Assembly (NCBI RefSeq): GCF_022647665.1
Contig: NZ_CP071872.1
Span: 4,712,001 to 4,776,000 of the forward strand
From: Streptomyces formicae
Lineage (GTDB): Bacteria > Actinomycetota > Actinomycetes > Streptomycetales > Streptomycetaceae
Direction of reading: 5' to 3'
Length of the DNA stretch: 64,000 nt
Below the pieces are notes generated by a model. That model ran no database searches. It saw only the letters and a program-made list of their open reading frames with translations, and was not told the origin of the DNA. The position numbers and the translations under genes are program-made. Shown here one piece after another: positions 17,192 to 25,190 of this stretch (position 1 is the stretch's first letter; each line of letters opens with the position of its first letter).

Positions 17192-18418
17192 TCAGGAGGC
17201 GCGCGCGGGCAGCACCGTGAGCGGGTCGTCGAGGACCGGCTGCCAGGCCAGCTCCGCCGCGCCCACCAGGCTGTTGTGGTCGAGCGTGCAGGGGAGGATG
17301 GGGACGCCGCCGCTGCGGCCCCAGAGGCTGCGGTCGGCGACGACCGCACGCAGCCGCTCGGGGTCGGCGTCGAGGAGGTCCCGGTGCAGGCCGCCGAGGA
17401 TGATGCGGTCGGGGTTGAGGATGTTGACGAGGCCGGCGAGTCCGAGGCCGAGCCGGTCGATGAGCTCCTCGGCCGCGGCCCGCACCGTCGGGTCGGCGTA
17501 CTCCGTGCGGAGCAGTTCCTGCGACTGCTGGAGCAGGGACACCTCGGGGCCGGGCTCACGGCCCGCGGCGGTGAGGAAGGCCAGCGGGTCTGCCTCGACG
17601 TCGAGGCAGCCGCGGCTGCCGCAGTGGCAGGGGCGGCCCTCGGGGTTGACGGTGAGGTGGCCGACCTCCAGGGCGAGGCCGGAACTTCCCGTGTGGAGGC
17701 GGCCGTCGAGGACGAGGGCGCCGCCGACGCCGCGGTGCCCGGTGGCGACGCAGAGCAGGTGCTGGGCGCCGCGGCCGGCGCCGTGGCGGTGTTCGGCGAG
17801 GGCGGCGAGGTTGACGTCGTTGCCCGTGAACGCCGGTCCCGTGATGCCGGCCGCGCGGACGCGGTCGGCGAAGATGTCGCGGACCGGGGCCCCGGCCGGC
17901 CAGGCGAGGTGGAGCGGGTTGAGTGCGGTGCCCTCGGGTTCGGCCACGGCGGAGGGGACGGCGAGCCCGGCGCCCACGCAGCGTCTGCCGGTCTCGCGCA
18001 GCAGCGCCGCACCCGCGTCCACGACCTCGCCGAGCACCTGGGCAGGGTCCGCGGAGACCGCGACGCAGCCGGGGGCGGTCGCCACGATGCCCCCGCCGAG
18101 CCCGACGAGCGCGGCCCGGAAGCCGTCGGCGTGCACCTGCGCCGCGAGCGCGACGGGGCCCGTGTCGTCGATGGACAGCCGGTGCGAAGGGCGGCCCTGC
18201 GAACCGGCGGCGGCACCGGGCCGCGAGTCGACCCGGATCAGCCCGAGCGCTTCGAGCTCGGCGGCGACGGCTCCGGCGGTGGCGCGGGTGACGCCGAGTT
18301 CGGCGGTGAGGACGGCCCTGGTGGGCGCCCGGCCCGTGTGCACCAGTTCCAGCGCGGGGCCGAGCGCGCTGCGGCCTCTCTCCAGTCTTGTGCGGGCGGT
18401 CGTCACCTTGCCGTTCAT
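17192..18418 (-). CDS. ROK-family transcriptional regulator
   Basis: The protein has 408 residues from the ATG at 18418 (MNGKVTTARTRLERG). An N-terminal winged helix (TRAVLTAELGVTRATAGAVA) is followed by the ROK sugar-kinase-like domain with HRGVGGALVLDGRL, EVGHLTVNPEGRPCHCGSRG (the zinc-type CxCGxxGC motif) and an NPDRIILGG end. Such XylR/NagC-type proteins repress sugar genes and respond to sugar or sugar phosphate. It diverges from the MFS carrier gene at 18630 with 211 bases between, so that carrier is the likely target. The long 5' extension of the open frame has no ribosome site. Confidence 0.92.
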   Translation of the reverse strand: MNGKVTTARTRLERGRSALGPALELVHTGRAPTRAVLTAELGVTRATAGAVAAELEALGLIRVDSRPGAAAGSQGRPSHRLSIDDTGPVALAAQVHADGFRAALVGLGGGIVATAPGCVAVSADPAQVLGEVVDAGAALLRETGRRCVGAGLAVPSAVAEPEGTALNPLHLAWPAGAPVRDIFADRVRAAGITGPAFTGNDVNLAALAEHRHGAGRGAQHLLCVATGHRGVGGALVLDGRLHTGSSGLALEVGHLTVNPEGRPCHCGSRGCLDVEADPLAFLTAAGREPGPEVSLLQQSQELLRTEYADPTVRAAAEELIDRLGLGLAGLVNILNPDRIILGGLHRDLLDADPERLRAVVADRSLWGRSGGVPILPCTLDHNSLVGAAELAWQPVLDDPLTVLPARAS

Positions 18419-18593
18419 GGAGGCGAGTGTCCCATGATCCGGAGGACCTGCGGGTGGTCCGGTGCCGGGTCCGCCCGCGGGTCGCCCGCGGATCTCCTTC
18501 CGTCGCTCCCCTCGGCGTCCCTGTCGCTTCCCCCGGCCGGGCGCACCCTGTGCCCTGTGCCTTCGGCGGCCGCTCGTACGCAAGGGCGCCGGG

Positions 18594-18630
18594 TTGTGCG
18601 GTGGTCACGGAAGCCCCTATCCTCACTTTG
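18594..18630 (+). promoter_or_regulatory. Probable promoter giving a leaderless MFS transcript
   Basis: TTGTGC (18594-18599) and TATCCT (18618-18623) are spaced by 18 bases. The G of the GTG start at 18630 lies seven bases after the -10 element, where transcription should begin. There is no Shine-Dalgarno, which fits leaderless translation, common in Streptomyces. Confidence 0.45.
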
Positions 18631-19882
18631 TGCCGCTACTAAACAAACCACGGACGGCCACCTCCGGTGCGTACGGCGGAGACCCCGCCCCGCGCTCCCT
18701 GATCCGCCTCCGCACCGCGCTCACCGTCTTCTTCGCCCTCGACGGCTTCCTCTTCGCCGGCTGGGTGGTCCGTATCCCCGCCATCAAGCAGCAGACCGGC
18801 GCGTCGGCGAGCGACCTGGGGCTGGCGCTGCTCGGGGTGTCCGCGGGGCGGTGGTGACGATGACCCTGACGGGGCGGCTGTGCCGGCGGTTCGGCAGCCA
18901 TCCCGTGACCGTCGCGGCCGGGACCCTGATGTCGCTGAGCATCGCATTGCCCGCGCAGGCGCATTCGGCGTCCTCGCTCGGGCTCGTACTGCTGGTGTTC
19001 GGTGTCGCGTACGGCGGCATCAACGTGGCGATGAACAGCGCCGCGGTGGATCTGGTGACGGCGCTGCGGCGGCCCGTCATGCCCAGCTTCCACGCGGCGT
19101 TCAGCCTCGGCGGCATGATCGGCGCGGGGCTCGGCGGACTGGTCGCCGCGGGCCTCTCCCCCGCCGCCCATCTGCTCGCCCTGACGGTGGTGGGGCTGCT
19201 GGTCACGGCGGTGGCGGGGCCGACGCTGCTGCGCCACCCCGCGCCCGTCTCCGCACCGGCGTCCGTCTCCGCACCGGCGTCCGTGTCCGCGCGGGCGTCC
19301 GTGTCCGCGCCGGCCGGTCCGGCCGCCCGGCCGAGCGGTCGCACCCGCCGCCTGGTCGTGCTTTTCGGTGTGATCGCACTGTGCACGGCGTACGGCGAGG
19401 GCGCGCTCGCCGACTGGGGAGCGCTGCACCTGGAGCAGGACCTGAACGCACACCCGGGCGTCGCGGCGGCCGGGTACTCCCTGTTCGCGCTCGCCATGAC
19501 CGCCGGCCGGCTCACCGGCACCGCCCTGCTGGAGCGGCTCGGCCAGACGCGGACCCTGGTCCTGGGCGGCGCGACCGCCGCCGTCGGCATGCTGCTCGGC
19601 GCGCTGGCGCCGACGGCGTGGCTCGCGCTGCTCGGATTCGCGGTGACCGGCCTCGGCCTGGCGAACATCTTCCCGGTGGCGGTGGGCCGCGCGGGCGCGC
19701 TGGCCGGGCCCGCCGGTGTGGCCACGGCGTCCACGCTGGGCTACGGCGGGATGCTGCTGGGGCCGCCCGCGATCGGCTTCCTCGCCGACTGGTTCTCGCT
19801 GCCGGTGGCGCTGACGACGGTGGCGGGGCTCGCGGGCGCGGCGGCGCTGATCGGGTACGCGGCGCGGAAGTCGGCATCCTGA
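18630..19882 (+). CDS. MFS transporter (YbjJ-like), frameshifted
   Basis: The N-terminal part from the GTG at 18630 (LIRLRTALTVFFALDG, FAGWVVRIPAIKQQTGAS) runs to LALLGVSAG and then hits TGA at 18857. The protein clearly continues in the next frame (VVTMTLTGRLCRRFG to AALIGYAARKSAS). Adding one G to the run at 18846-18849 gives VSAGAVVTMT and a 417-residue carrier with about 12 membrane segments. Between the two halves is a repeated SAPASV loop. Carriers of this YbjJ-like type sit next to sugar or nucleoside genes and their substrates are poorly known. The divergent ROK regulator suggests a sugar. As written, only the first 75 residues could be made. Confidence 0.8.
19247..19318 (+). repeat. 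18-bp tandem repeat in the MFS central loop
   Basis: Four copies of a unit close to GTCTCCGCACCGGCGTCC encode repeated VSAPAS in the cytoplasmic loop between the two six-helix halves. The loop tolerates length change, so this is probably neutral expansion. Confidence 0.75.
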
Positions 19883-20011
19883 CCACGCGACCACCGCGAC
19901 CGACGCGACCGACGCGTTCGCGGCGGACGGCAGACCGGTGGCCCGCCGCAGGAGGTGCTCGACGGCGTGCGGATGGTTGCCCGCGCACCACCGCCCTGTG
20001 ACACTCGCGCC

Positions 20012-20385
20012 ATGGGGGAACGCACACGGGCCGACGGCACGCCGTCACCGTCGAGATCGGTTACGCGCTGTTCAGCGCGGCCTTCGCGGCTGCGGTGGTC
20101 TTCGGCGTGATCGCCGGTCCGAAGCTGATGTTCGCCATGCCGTACGCCGCCGAACGCGGGCTGCTCGTCGCGGGCGCGGCGGCGGCAGCCGTGGTCTTCC
20201 CGGTGCGGGTGGTGACCGTGCTCCGGCGGTTCTCGCGGGCGCCGGGTGAGCCGAGCCAGCCGGGTGAGCCAGGTGAGCCAGGTGAGCCAGGTGAGCCAGG
20301 TGAGCCTAGCCAGCCGGGTCAGCCCAGCCCGCCGGGTGAGCCGGGTCAGCCGAGCCAGCCGGGGCGGACCAGGCCGGACTCGTAG
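20012..20385 (+). CDS. Small two-helix membrane protein, DUF6332-like, frameshifted, with collagen-like tail
   Basis: An ATG at 20012 (MGERTRADG) appears to continue in the +1 frame as HAVTVEIGYALFSAAF, joined if one base is added near 20036. The next part is clear: VVFGVIAGPKLMFAMPY and LLVAGAAAAAVVFPVRVVTV are two membrane segments. This layout matches the DUF6332 proteins I know from Streptomyces, whose function is unknown. After VLRRFSRAPGEP the chain becomes a GEP/SQP repeat tail that runs to 20385, overlapping the 3' end of the convergent response regulator by 40 bases. The tail is unlikely to be ancestral. The start and the frame joint are uncertain. Confidence 0.5.
20246..20363 (+). 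repeat. 9-bp tandem repeat encoding GEP units
   Basis: Five adjoining copies of GGTGAGCCA (20263-20307, last copy variant) are flanked by degenerate copies made of CCGGGTGAG and CAGCCGGGT. The run extends into the end of the response regulator gene on the other strand. It produces a Gly-Glu-Pro, collagen-like peptide in the + frame. Confidence 0.8.
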
Positions 20386-21011
20386 GCCAGGACCACCAGT
20401 TGGGCCCGGTCGCGTGCGCCCAGTTTGACCATGGTGCGGCTGACGTGCGTCTTCGCGGTGAGCGGGCTGACCACGAGGCGGCGGGCGATCTCCTCGTTGG
20501 AGAGTCCGATCCCGACGAGCGCCATCACCTCCCGCTCCCGCTCGGTGAGGTCGGCGAGCCGCTCGTCGTCGGCGGGCGCCTTCGACCGCGCGGCGAACTC
20601 CGCGATGAGCCGGCGGGTCACCCCCGGCGACAGGAGTGCGTCGCCGTCCACCACCGCCCGTACCGCGCGAAGCAGTTCGTCCGGCTCGGTGTCCTTCACG
20701 AGGAACCCCGACGCCCCGGCGCGGATCGCCTCGAAGACGTACTCGTCCAGCTCGAAGGTGGTGAGCATGACGACCTTGACGCCGTCGAGGGACTCGTCCC
20801 CGGTGATGCGTCGGGTGGCGGCGAGACCATCGAGCAGCGGCATGCGGATGTCCATCAGGACGACGTCGGGCCTGAGTTCGGTGACCCGGCGCAGCGCCTC
20901 CTCGCCGTCCGCGGCCTCCCCCGCCACCTCGATGTCCGGCTGGGCGTTGAGCAGCGCCCGGAAGCCGGCCCGCACCAACGCCTGGTCGTCGGCGAGCAGT
21001 ACGCGGATCAC
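20346..21011 (-). CDS. NarL/FixJ-type response regulator
   Basis: The protein has 221 residues from a GTG at 21011. The receiver domain has acidic residues in VLLADDQALVRAG, the phospho-acceptor aspartate in RPDVVLMDIRMP, and the lysine in GFLVKDTEPDELL. The C-terminal LuxR-type helix-turn-helix is LTEREREVMALVGIGLSNEE. It lies directly after its partner histidine kinase, whose TGA is 20 bases ahead, within a 21-bp duplicated segment that contains the ribosome site. Such pairs in Streptomyces often control adjacent ABC exporters, but none is visible here. Confidence 0.93.
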   Translation of the reverse strand: MIRVLLADDQALVRAGFRALLNAQPDIEVAGEAADGEEALRRVTELRPDVVLMDIRMPLLDGLAATRRITGDESLDGVKVVMLTTFELDEYVFEAIRAGASGFLVKDTEPDELLRAVRAVVDGDALLSPGVTRRLIAEFAARSKAPADDERLADLTEREREVMALVGIGLSNEEIARRLVVSPLTAKTHVSRTMVKLGARDRAQLVVLAYESGLVRPGWLG

Positions 21012-21046
21012 GGTGTCTCCTTCGGGCGGATCACGGTGTCTCCTTC
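21003..21046. repeat. 21-bp direct repeat duplicating ribosome site and start
   Basis: A 21-bp sequence (on the minus strand beginning GAAGGAGACACCGTGATCC) occurs twice with two bases between copies. The first copy gives the last codons and TGA of the kinase gene; the second gives the ribosome site and GTG of the response regulator. It looks like a local duplication that separated two formerly overlapping genes. Confidence 0.8.
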
Positions 21047-22304
21047 AGAGTGCTCGGCACGATCGGCAGGTCGGCGTCGACCCGGAAGCCGCCGTCCGTG
21101 CGGGTGCCCGCCTCGATCGTGCCACCCAGTGCGGCGGCACGCTCCCGCATCCCGGCGAGTCCGTTGCCGCTGCCGCCCTGATCGGTGCCGGTGGCGGGCC
21201 CGTCGTCGTCGATCCGGAGGCGGAGCCGGCCGGGTGCGTAGGCGATCCTGACCCTCGCCGTGCGCGAACCGGAGTGGCGCACGACGTTGGTGAGCGCCTC
21301 CTGCACGATGCGGAAGGCGGCGAGGTCCGCGCCGGGCGGCAGAGGCGCCTCGGTCCCCTCCGTGGTGACCTCCACCGTGAGTCCGGTTCTGGATGCCTGT
21401 TCGACGAGTTCGGGGAGCCGGTCGAGTCCGGGTGCCGGCGCGCGGGGCGCCTCGCCGGGTGCGCGCAGGGTGCCCAGCACCTGCCGTACCTCGCCCAGGG
21501 CCTCCTTGCTGGCCGCCTTGATGGTGGTCAGTGCCGTACGGGCCTGCTCGGGGTCGGAGTCCAGGAGGGCGAGGCCGACGCCGGCCTGGACATTGATGAC
21601 GGAGATCGAGTGGGCGAGCACGTCGTGGAGTTCGCGGGCGATGCGCAGCCGCTCCTCGTCGGCGCGCCGCTTCTCGGCGGCCATCCGTTCGGCGCGTTCG
21701 CGGGCCCACTGCTCCCTGCGTACGCGGGTGAGCTCGGCGGCCGCGACGACGGCGACGACCCAGGCGGCGCCCACCAGCTCCTGGCCCACGGCGCCGCCGC
21801 GTCGCCGGCCGGCGGCAGATACCGGTAGAGCCAGTGCCCGATGAGGAGATGGCCGGCCCAGAGCATGCCGACAGCGCCCCAGGCCGCGTACCGGTGCCCC
21901 GCCGCGACGGCCGAGAAGACGGCGAGGGCGACGGGGACGAAGGCCGGGCCGTACGGATAGCCCGCGCCGACATAGACCAGCGTGGTCCCCGCCACCGCGA
22001 AGACCGTGGCGGCCGGGTACTTGAGGCGGGCCAGCAGCAGTGCGGGGCCGGCGAGCAGCAGGACGCGGGCGAAGGCGTCGAGGGGCTCACGGTCGGGCTG
22101 GTTCCTGGCCGCGAAGGTCGTCCCGACCACCACGAGGACGGCGACGACCAGAGTGGACCGCCAGGGCACTCCGGTCCTGTTCCACCGTCCCGGCCCGTGG
22201 CGCCACCACGGTGGGCCGCCGTGCGCCGCCCACGGCGGACCGCCGTGCGTCCAGGGCGGAGAGCCGTGGTCACGGCGGGTGCGCTGCTCGTCCATACCGG
22301 TCAC
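21031..22304 (-). CDS. Sensor histidine kinase (HPK7/NarL-partner type), frameshifted
   Basis: The N-terminal part from the ATG at 22304 (MTGMDEQRTRRDHG) has four hydrophobic segments (LVVAVLVVVGTTFAA, VLLLAGPALLLARL, ATVFAVAGTTLVYVG, AALAVFSAVAAGHRY region) to PPAGDAAAPW. The catalytic part continues in the neighbouring frame as GQELVGAAWVVAVV, the phospho-acceptor histidine box ERLRIARELHDVLAHSISVI, and the ATPase box GSGNGLAGMRERAAALGG. Adding one G to the run at 21785-21787 joins them to a 424-residue kinase. The family signals to the NarL-type regulator downstream. The N-terminus also has repeated HGGPPW motifs. As written, the membrane and kinase parts would be separate. Confidence 0.85.
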
Positions 22305-22354
22305 GCTAGCCCCGGCCGCACCCGGCGGGCGTCAGCCGTGCGCGGTGATCACGT

Positions 22355-23074
22355 CTACTCCCTGTGCAGTACGAGACCGGCGTCGCGGGCGAGGCGCCCG
22401 GCCGCGTGCGCGAAGAAGGCGGCCCGCTCCTCCACGACCCGGTGGAACTGGCCGAAGAGCTCGAACGAGATCATCCCGAACAGCTGCGACCAGGCCGCCA
22501 CGAGGGCGACGACCAGGGCGGGGGGCAGATCGGGGGCGAGGTCCGCGGCCATCCGGCCGGCCTCCTCCCGCAGTTCGGGAGGGAGCGGGGGCGGGGTGAC
22601 GCCGGGGCCGTGGTGTGCGTCGCGGGCGATGGCGATGAGGGTCTGACCGACGCGGGAGGCAGGCACGACGGTGGTCTGCGGGGCGGCGTAGCCGGGGACG
22701 GGAGAGCCGTAGATGAGGGCGTACTCATGGGGGTGAGCCAGCGCCCAGGCGCGCACGGCCGTGCAGACCGCGGTCCAGCGGGTCACGGGGGTGAGGCCGG
22801 GTGGGGCCTCGGCGAGTGCGCATTCGGCCGCGGCGCCGACGGCGTCGTACGCGTCGACGATCAGCGCGGTGAGCAGCTCGTCCCGGCTCGGGAAGTAGCG
22901 GTAGAGCGCCGAGGAGACCATGCCCAGCTCGCGGGCGACGGCACGCAGGGAGAGCTTGGCGGCGCCCGCGGCGGCGAGCTGTCTGCGGGCCTCGCCCTTG
23001 ATGGCCGCGGTGATCTCGCTGCGGGCCCGTTCCCTGGCTCCGCGCACGGCGCTGCCCCTGTTCGTGCTGCTCAT
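22355..23074 (-). CDS. TetR-family regulator with WHG-type C-terminal domain
   Basis: The protein has 239 residues from the ATG at 23074 (MSSTNRGSAVRGARERARSE). The helix-turn-helix is AKLSLRAVARELGMVSSALY around residues 40-60, and the C-terminal domain contains AWALAHPHEYALIYGSPVPG, typical of the WHG group of TetR proteins. It diverges from the DUF385 gene at 23209. Two short palindromes with GAGCA/TGCTC arms lie between, so it probably represses both itself and that gene. Confidence 0.92.
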   Translation of the reverse strand: MSSTNRGSAVRGARERARSEITAAIKGEARRQLAAAGAAKLSLRAVARELGMVSSALYRYFPSRDELLTALIVDAYDAVGAAAECALAEAPPGLTPVTRWTAVCTAVRAWALAHPHEYALIYGSPVPGYAAPQTTVVPASRVGQTLIAIARDAHHGPGVTPPPLPPELREEAGRMAADLAPDLPPALVVALVAAWSQLFGMISFELFGQFHRVVEERAAFFAHAAGRLARDAGLVLHRE

Positions 23075-23115
23075 ACGCGACAGTCTGACACGCCTCGGAG
23101 CACTGACCAAGAACG

Positions 23116-23180
23116 AGAGCAGTGCTCTTGCCATGGATCAACCATCCAGTGCACACTGCTCATGACCGAGAGCACTGCTC
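23116..23180. promoter_or_regulatory. Paired TetR operators between the regulator and the DUF385 gene
   Basis: Two dyads are seen: AGAGCAGTGCTCT at 23116-23128 and GAGCACTGCTC at 23170-23180. A half site GAGCACTG lies at about 23098. The spacing places one near each divergent start, the usual pattern for shared control. Confidence 0.7.
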
Positions 23181-23208
23181 ACTCACTCGTGAGGCTGGGG
23201 AGAACGCC

Positions 23209-23661
23209 ATGTCGTCGTCGCGCCACTACATCAAGGTCAGCCCGAACGACCTTCGCCTGAACCGTCTCGTCGGCTGGCTCGCCCGCCGCGGCATCAGCCT
23301 GGCCGGCTCCGCCGAGCTCTCCGTGCGCGGCCGCAAGAGCGGCGCGATGCAGCGCATCCCCGTCAACCCCTACAGCCAGGACGGCGTGCAGTACCTGGTC
23401 TCCGCCCGCGGCCACTCCCAGTGGGTGCGCAACATGCGGGCCGCGGGCGGGGGCGAGCTGCGCGTGGGCCGCAAGGTGCGCACGTTCACCGCCGAGGAGG
23501 TCCCGGACGCGGAGAAGACCCCCGTCCTGCGCGGCTATCTGAAGCGCTGGGGCTGGGAGGTCGACCGGTTCTTCCAGGGCGTCACCGCCAAGTCCTCCGA
23601 CGCGGAGCTCCTGGCGGCGGCCCCCGACCACCCGGTCTTCCGGATCACCGTCACGAGGTGA
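23209..23661 (+). CDS. Deazaflavin-dependent nitroreductase-family protein (DUF385)
   Basis: The protein has 150 residues from the ATG at 23209 behind CTGGGGAGAACGCC. The sequence SAELSVRGRKSGAMQRIPVN and QYLVSARGHSQWVRNMRAAG are the conserved F420-binding core of the Ddn/DUF385 family. Members use reduced coenzyme F420 to reduce quinones or nitro compounds, and the substrate here is unknown. The TetR operators upstream suggest induction by a small molecule. The stop overlaps the convergent flavoenzyme gene by 11 bases. Confidence 0.9.
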   Translation: MSSSRHYIKVSPNDLRLNRLVGWLARRGISLAGSAELSVRGRKSGAMQRIPVNPYSQDGVQYLVSARGHSQWVRNMRAAGGGELRVGRKVRTFTAEEVPDAEKTPVLRGYLKRWGWEVDRFFQGVTAKSSDAELLAAAPDHPVFRITVTR

Positions 23662-25042
23662 CGGCGGCCCCGTCGGTCTCCGATTCCTCCGCCCCGCTCC
23701 GCTCGTCGCCGGCGGCGCCCACCGGCCGCATCCGGTCCAGCGCCTCCAGGGCGCGCCGCGCCATCGGCCGCGAGCGCACGATGCCCGCCAGCGATGTCGC
23801 CCCGCGGGTGATGTCCGCGAACGCCTTCCACGCCGGCCGGAAGCCGGTGATCGTGGCGTGGAAGAGTCCCGGGCGCCGCTCGAAAACGGTGAGGAGCCGG
23901 CGGCCGACGCCCATCTCGACGCCCAGCCCCGCCTTGACGGCGAAGGCGTAGTTCAGCGCCTGCCGGCGGGCGTCCACGGCGTCGTTCGCCTCGGCGATCC
24001 GTACCGCCCACTCGCCCGCGAGGCGCCCCGAGCGCAGCGCGTACGAGATGCCCTCGCGCGTCCACGGCTCCAGCAGCCCGGCCGCGTCCCCGCACACCAG
24101 CACCCGCCCGCGCGACAGCGGCGAGTCGTCGCTGCGGCAGCGGGTCAGGTGCCCCGACGAGACGGCCGGCTCGAAACCGGCCAGTCCCAGCTGCGCGATG
24201 AAGTCCTCCAGGTAACGCTTGGTCGCGGCCCCCTCGCCGCGCGCCGAGATCACGCCGACGGTCAGGACGTCGCCCTTGGGGAAGACCCAGCCGTAACTCC
24301 CGGGCATCGGGCCCCAGTCGATGAGCACCCGGCCCGCCCAGTCCTCGGCGACCGTCGCCGGGACGGGGATCTCGGCCTCCAGACCGAGGTCGACCTGGTC
24401 CAGCTTGACCCCGACATGCGCTCCTATCCGGCTGGCGCTGCCGTCGGCACCGACCACGGCCCGGGCGAGGACCGTCTCGCCGTCCGCCAGCACGACCGCG
24501 ACCGTGCGGCGGTCCGGCACCGCCGGTCCGTGCTGCTCGACCCGTGAGACGGTCGCACCGGTGCGCAGCACGGCCCCCGCCTTCTGCGCCTGCTCCACCA
24601 GCCCCGCGTCGAACTCGGGCCGGTTGACCAGACCGAAGAGCATCCTGCGCGAGCGCCGGGTGCGGGCCAGCCTGCCGTTCAGCGAGAACGTGACGGCGTA
24701 CACCCGGTCCTGGAGCGGCAGCTCGAAGCCGGGCGGCAGGGCGTCCCGCGACGGTCCGATGATCCCTCCGCCGCAGGTCTTGTAGCGGGGCAGCTCGGCC
24801 TTCTCCAGCAGGAGCACACGCCGTCCGGCGACCGCGGCGGCGTAGGCGGCCGACGCTCCCGCCGGTCCTGCGCCGACCACGACGACGTCCCAGACGGGCG
24901 CGACGGGCTCACTCGGCTCACCGGGCCCGACCTCGCGGCCGGGCTCGTGCCCGGCCTCTCGCTCGTGCTCGTGCCCGTGCCCGTCCGCGTGCCCGCCCTG
25001 CTCTCCGTTTCCGCTGACGGCATCTGCGTTCTCGCTGCTCAC
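23651..25042 (-). CDS. Geranylgeranyl-reductase-family FAD oxidoreductase
   Basis: The protein has 463 residues from the GTG at 25042 (an upstream ATG at 25078 is also possible). Residues 15-45 are a His/Glu-rich low-complexity leader (HADGHGHEHEREAGHEPG) without counterpart in the family. The FAD-binding motif is VVVVGAGPAGASAAYAAA, followed by LLLEKAELPRYKTCGGG, and the second FAD motif is RVLVCGDAAGLLEPWTREG. These match the geranylgeranyl reductase family, which saturates isoprenoid chains, in actinobacteria often of menaquinone (MenJ). The C-terminal segment has a membrane-associating helix. It is convergent with DUF385 and divergent from the peptidase gene. Confidence 0.9.
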   Translation of the reverse strand: MSSENADAVSGNGEQGGHADGHGHEHEREAGHEPGREVGPGEPSEPVAPVWDVVVVGAGPAGASAAYAAAVAGRRVLLLEKAELPRYKTCGGGIIGPSRDALPPGFELPLQDRVYAVTFSLNGRLARTRRSRRMLFGLVNRPEFDAGLVEQAQKAGAVLRTGATVSRVEQHGPAVPDRRTVAVVLADGETVLARAVVGADGSASRIGAHVGVKLDQVDLGLEAEIPVPATVAEDWAGRVLIDWGPMPGSYGWVFPKGDVLTVGVISARGEGAATKRYLEDFIAQLGLAGFEPAVSSGHLTRCRSDDSPLSRGRVLVCGDAAGLLEPWTREGISYALRSGRLAGEWAVRIAEANDAVDARRQALNYAFAVKAGLGVEMGVGRRLLTVFERRPGLFHATITGFRPAWKAFADITRGATSLAGIVRSRPMARRALEALDRMRPVGAAGDERSGAEESETDGAAVTS

Positions 25043-25190
25043 GATGTGCTTCTGCTCCTGATCCGACCCATGGCCCAAGCTCTCGACGGCATCCTACGGG
25101 CGCAGACCGCGGCCCCCGCTGTGGGAGGATCGGCCGTACCTTCGCCGTACACACAATGCACACAACGTCGCACCCATGAGGAGCGTGCCC

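Noticed and set aside
20246..20363. CRISPR or iteron-type origin
   Set aside because: Units are contiguous 9-mers within coding sequence, with no spacers, DnaA boxes or replication gene.
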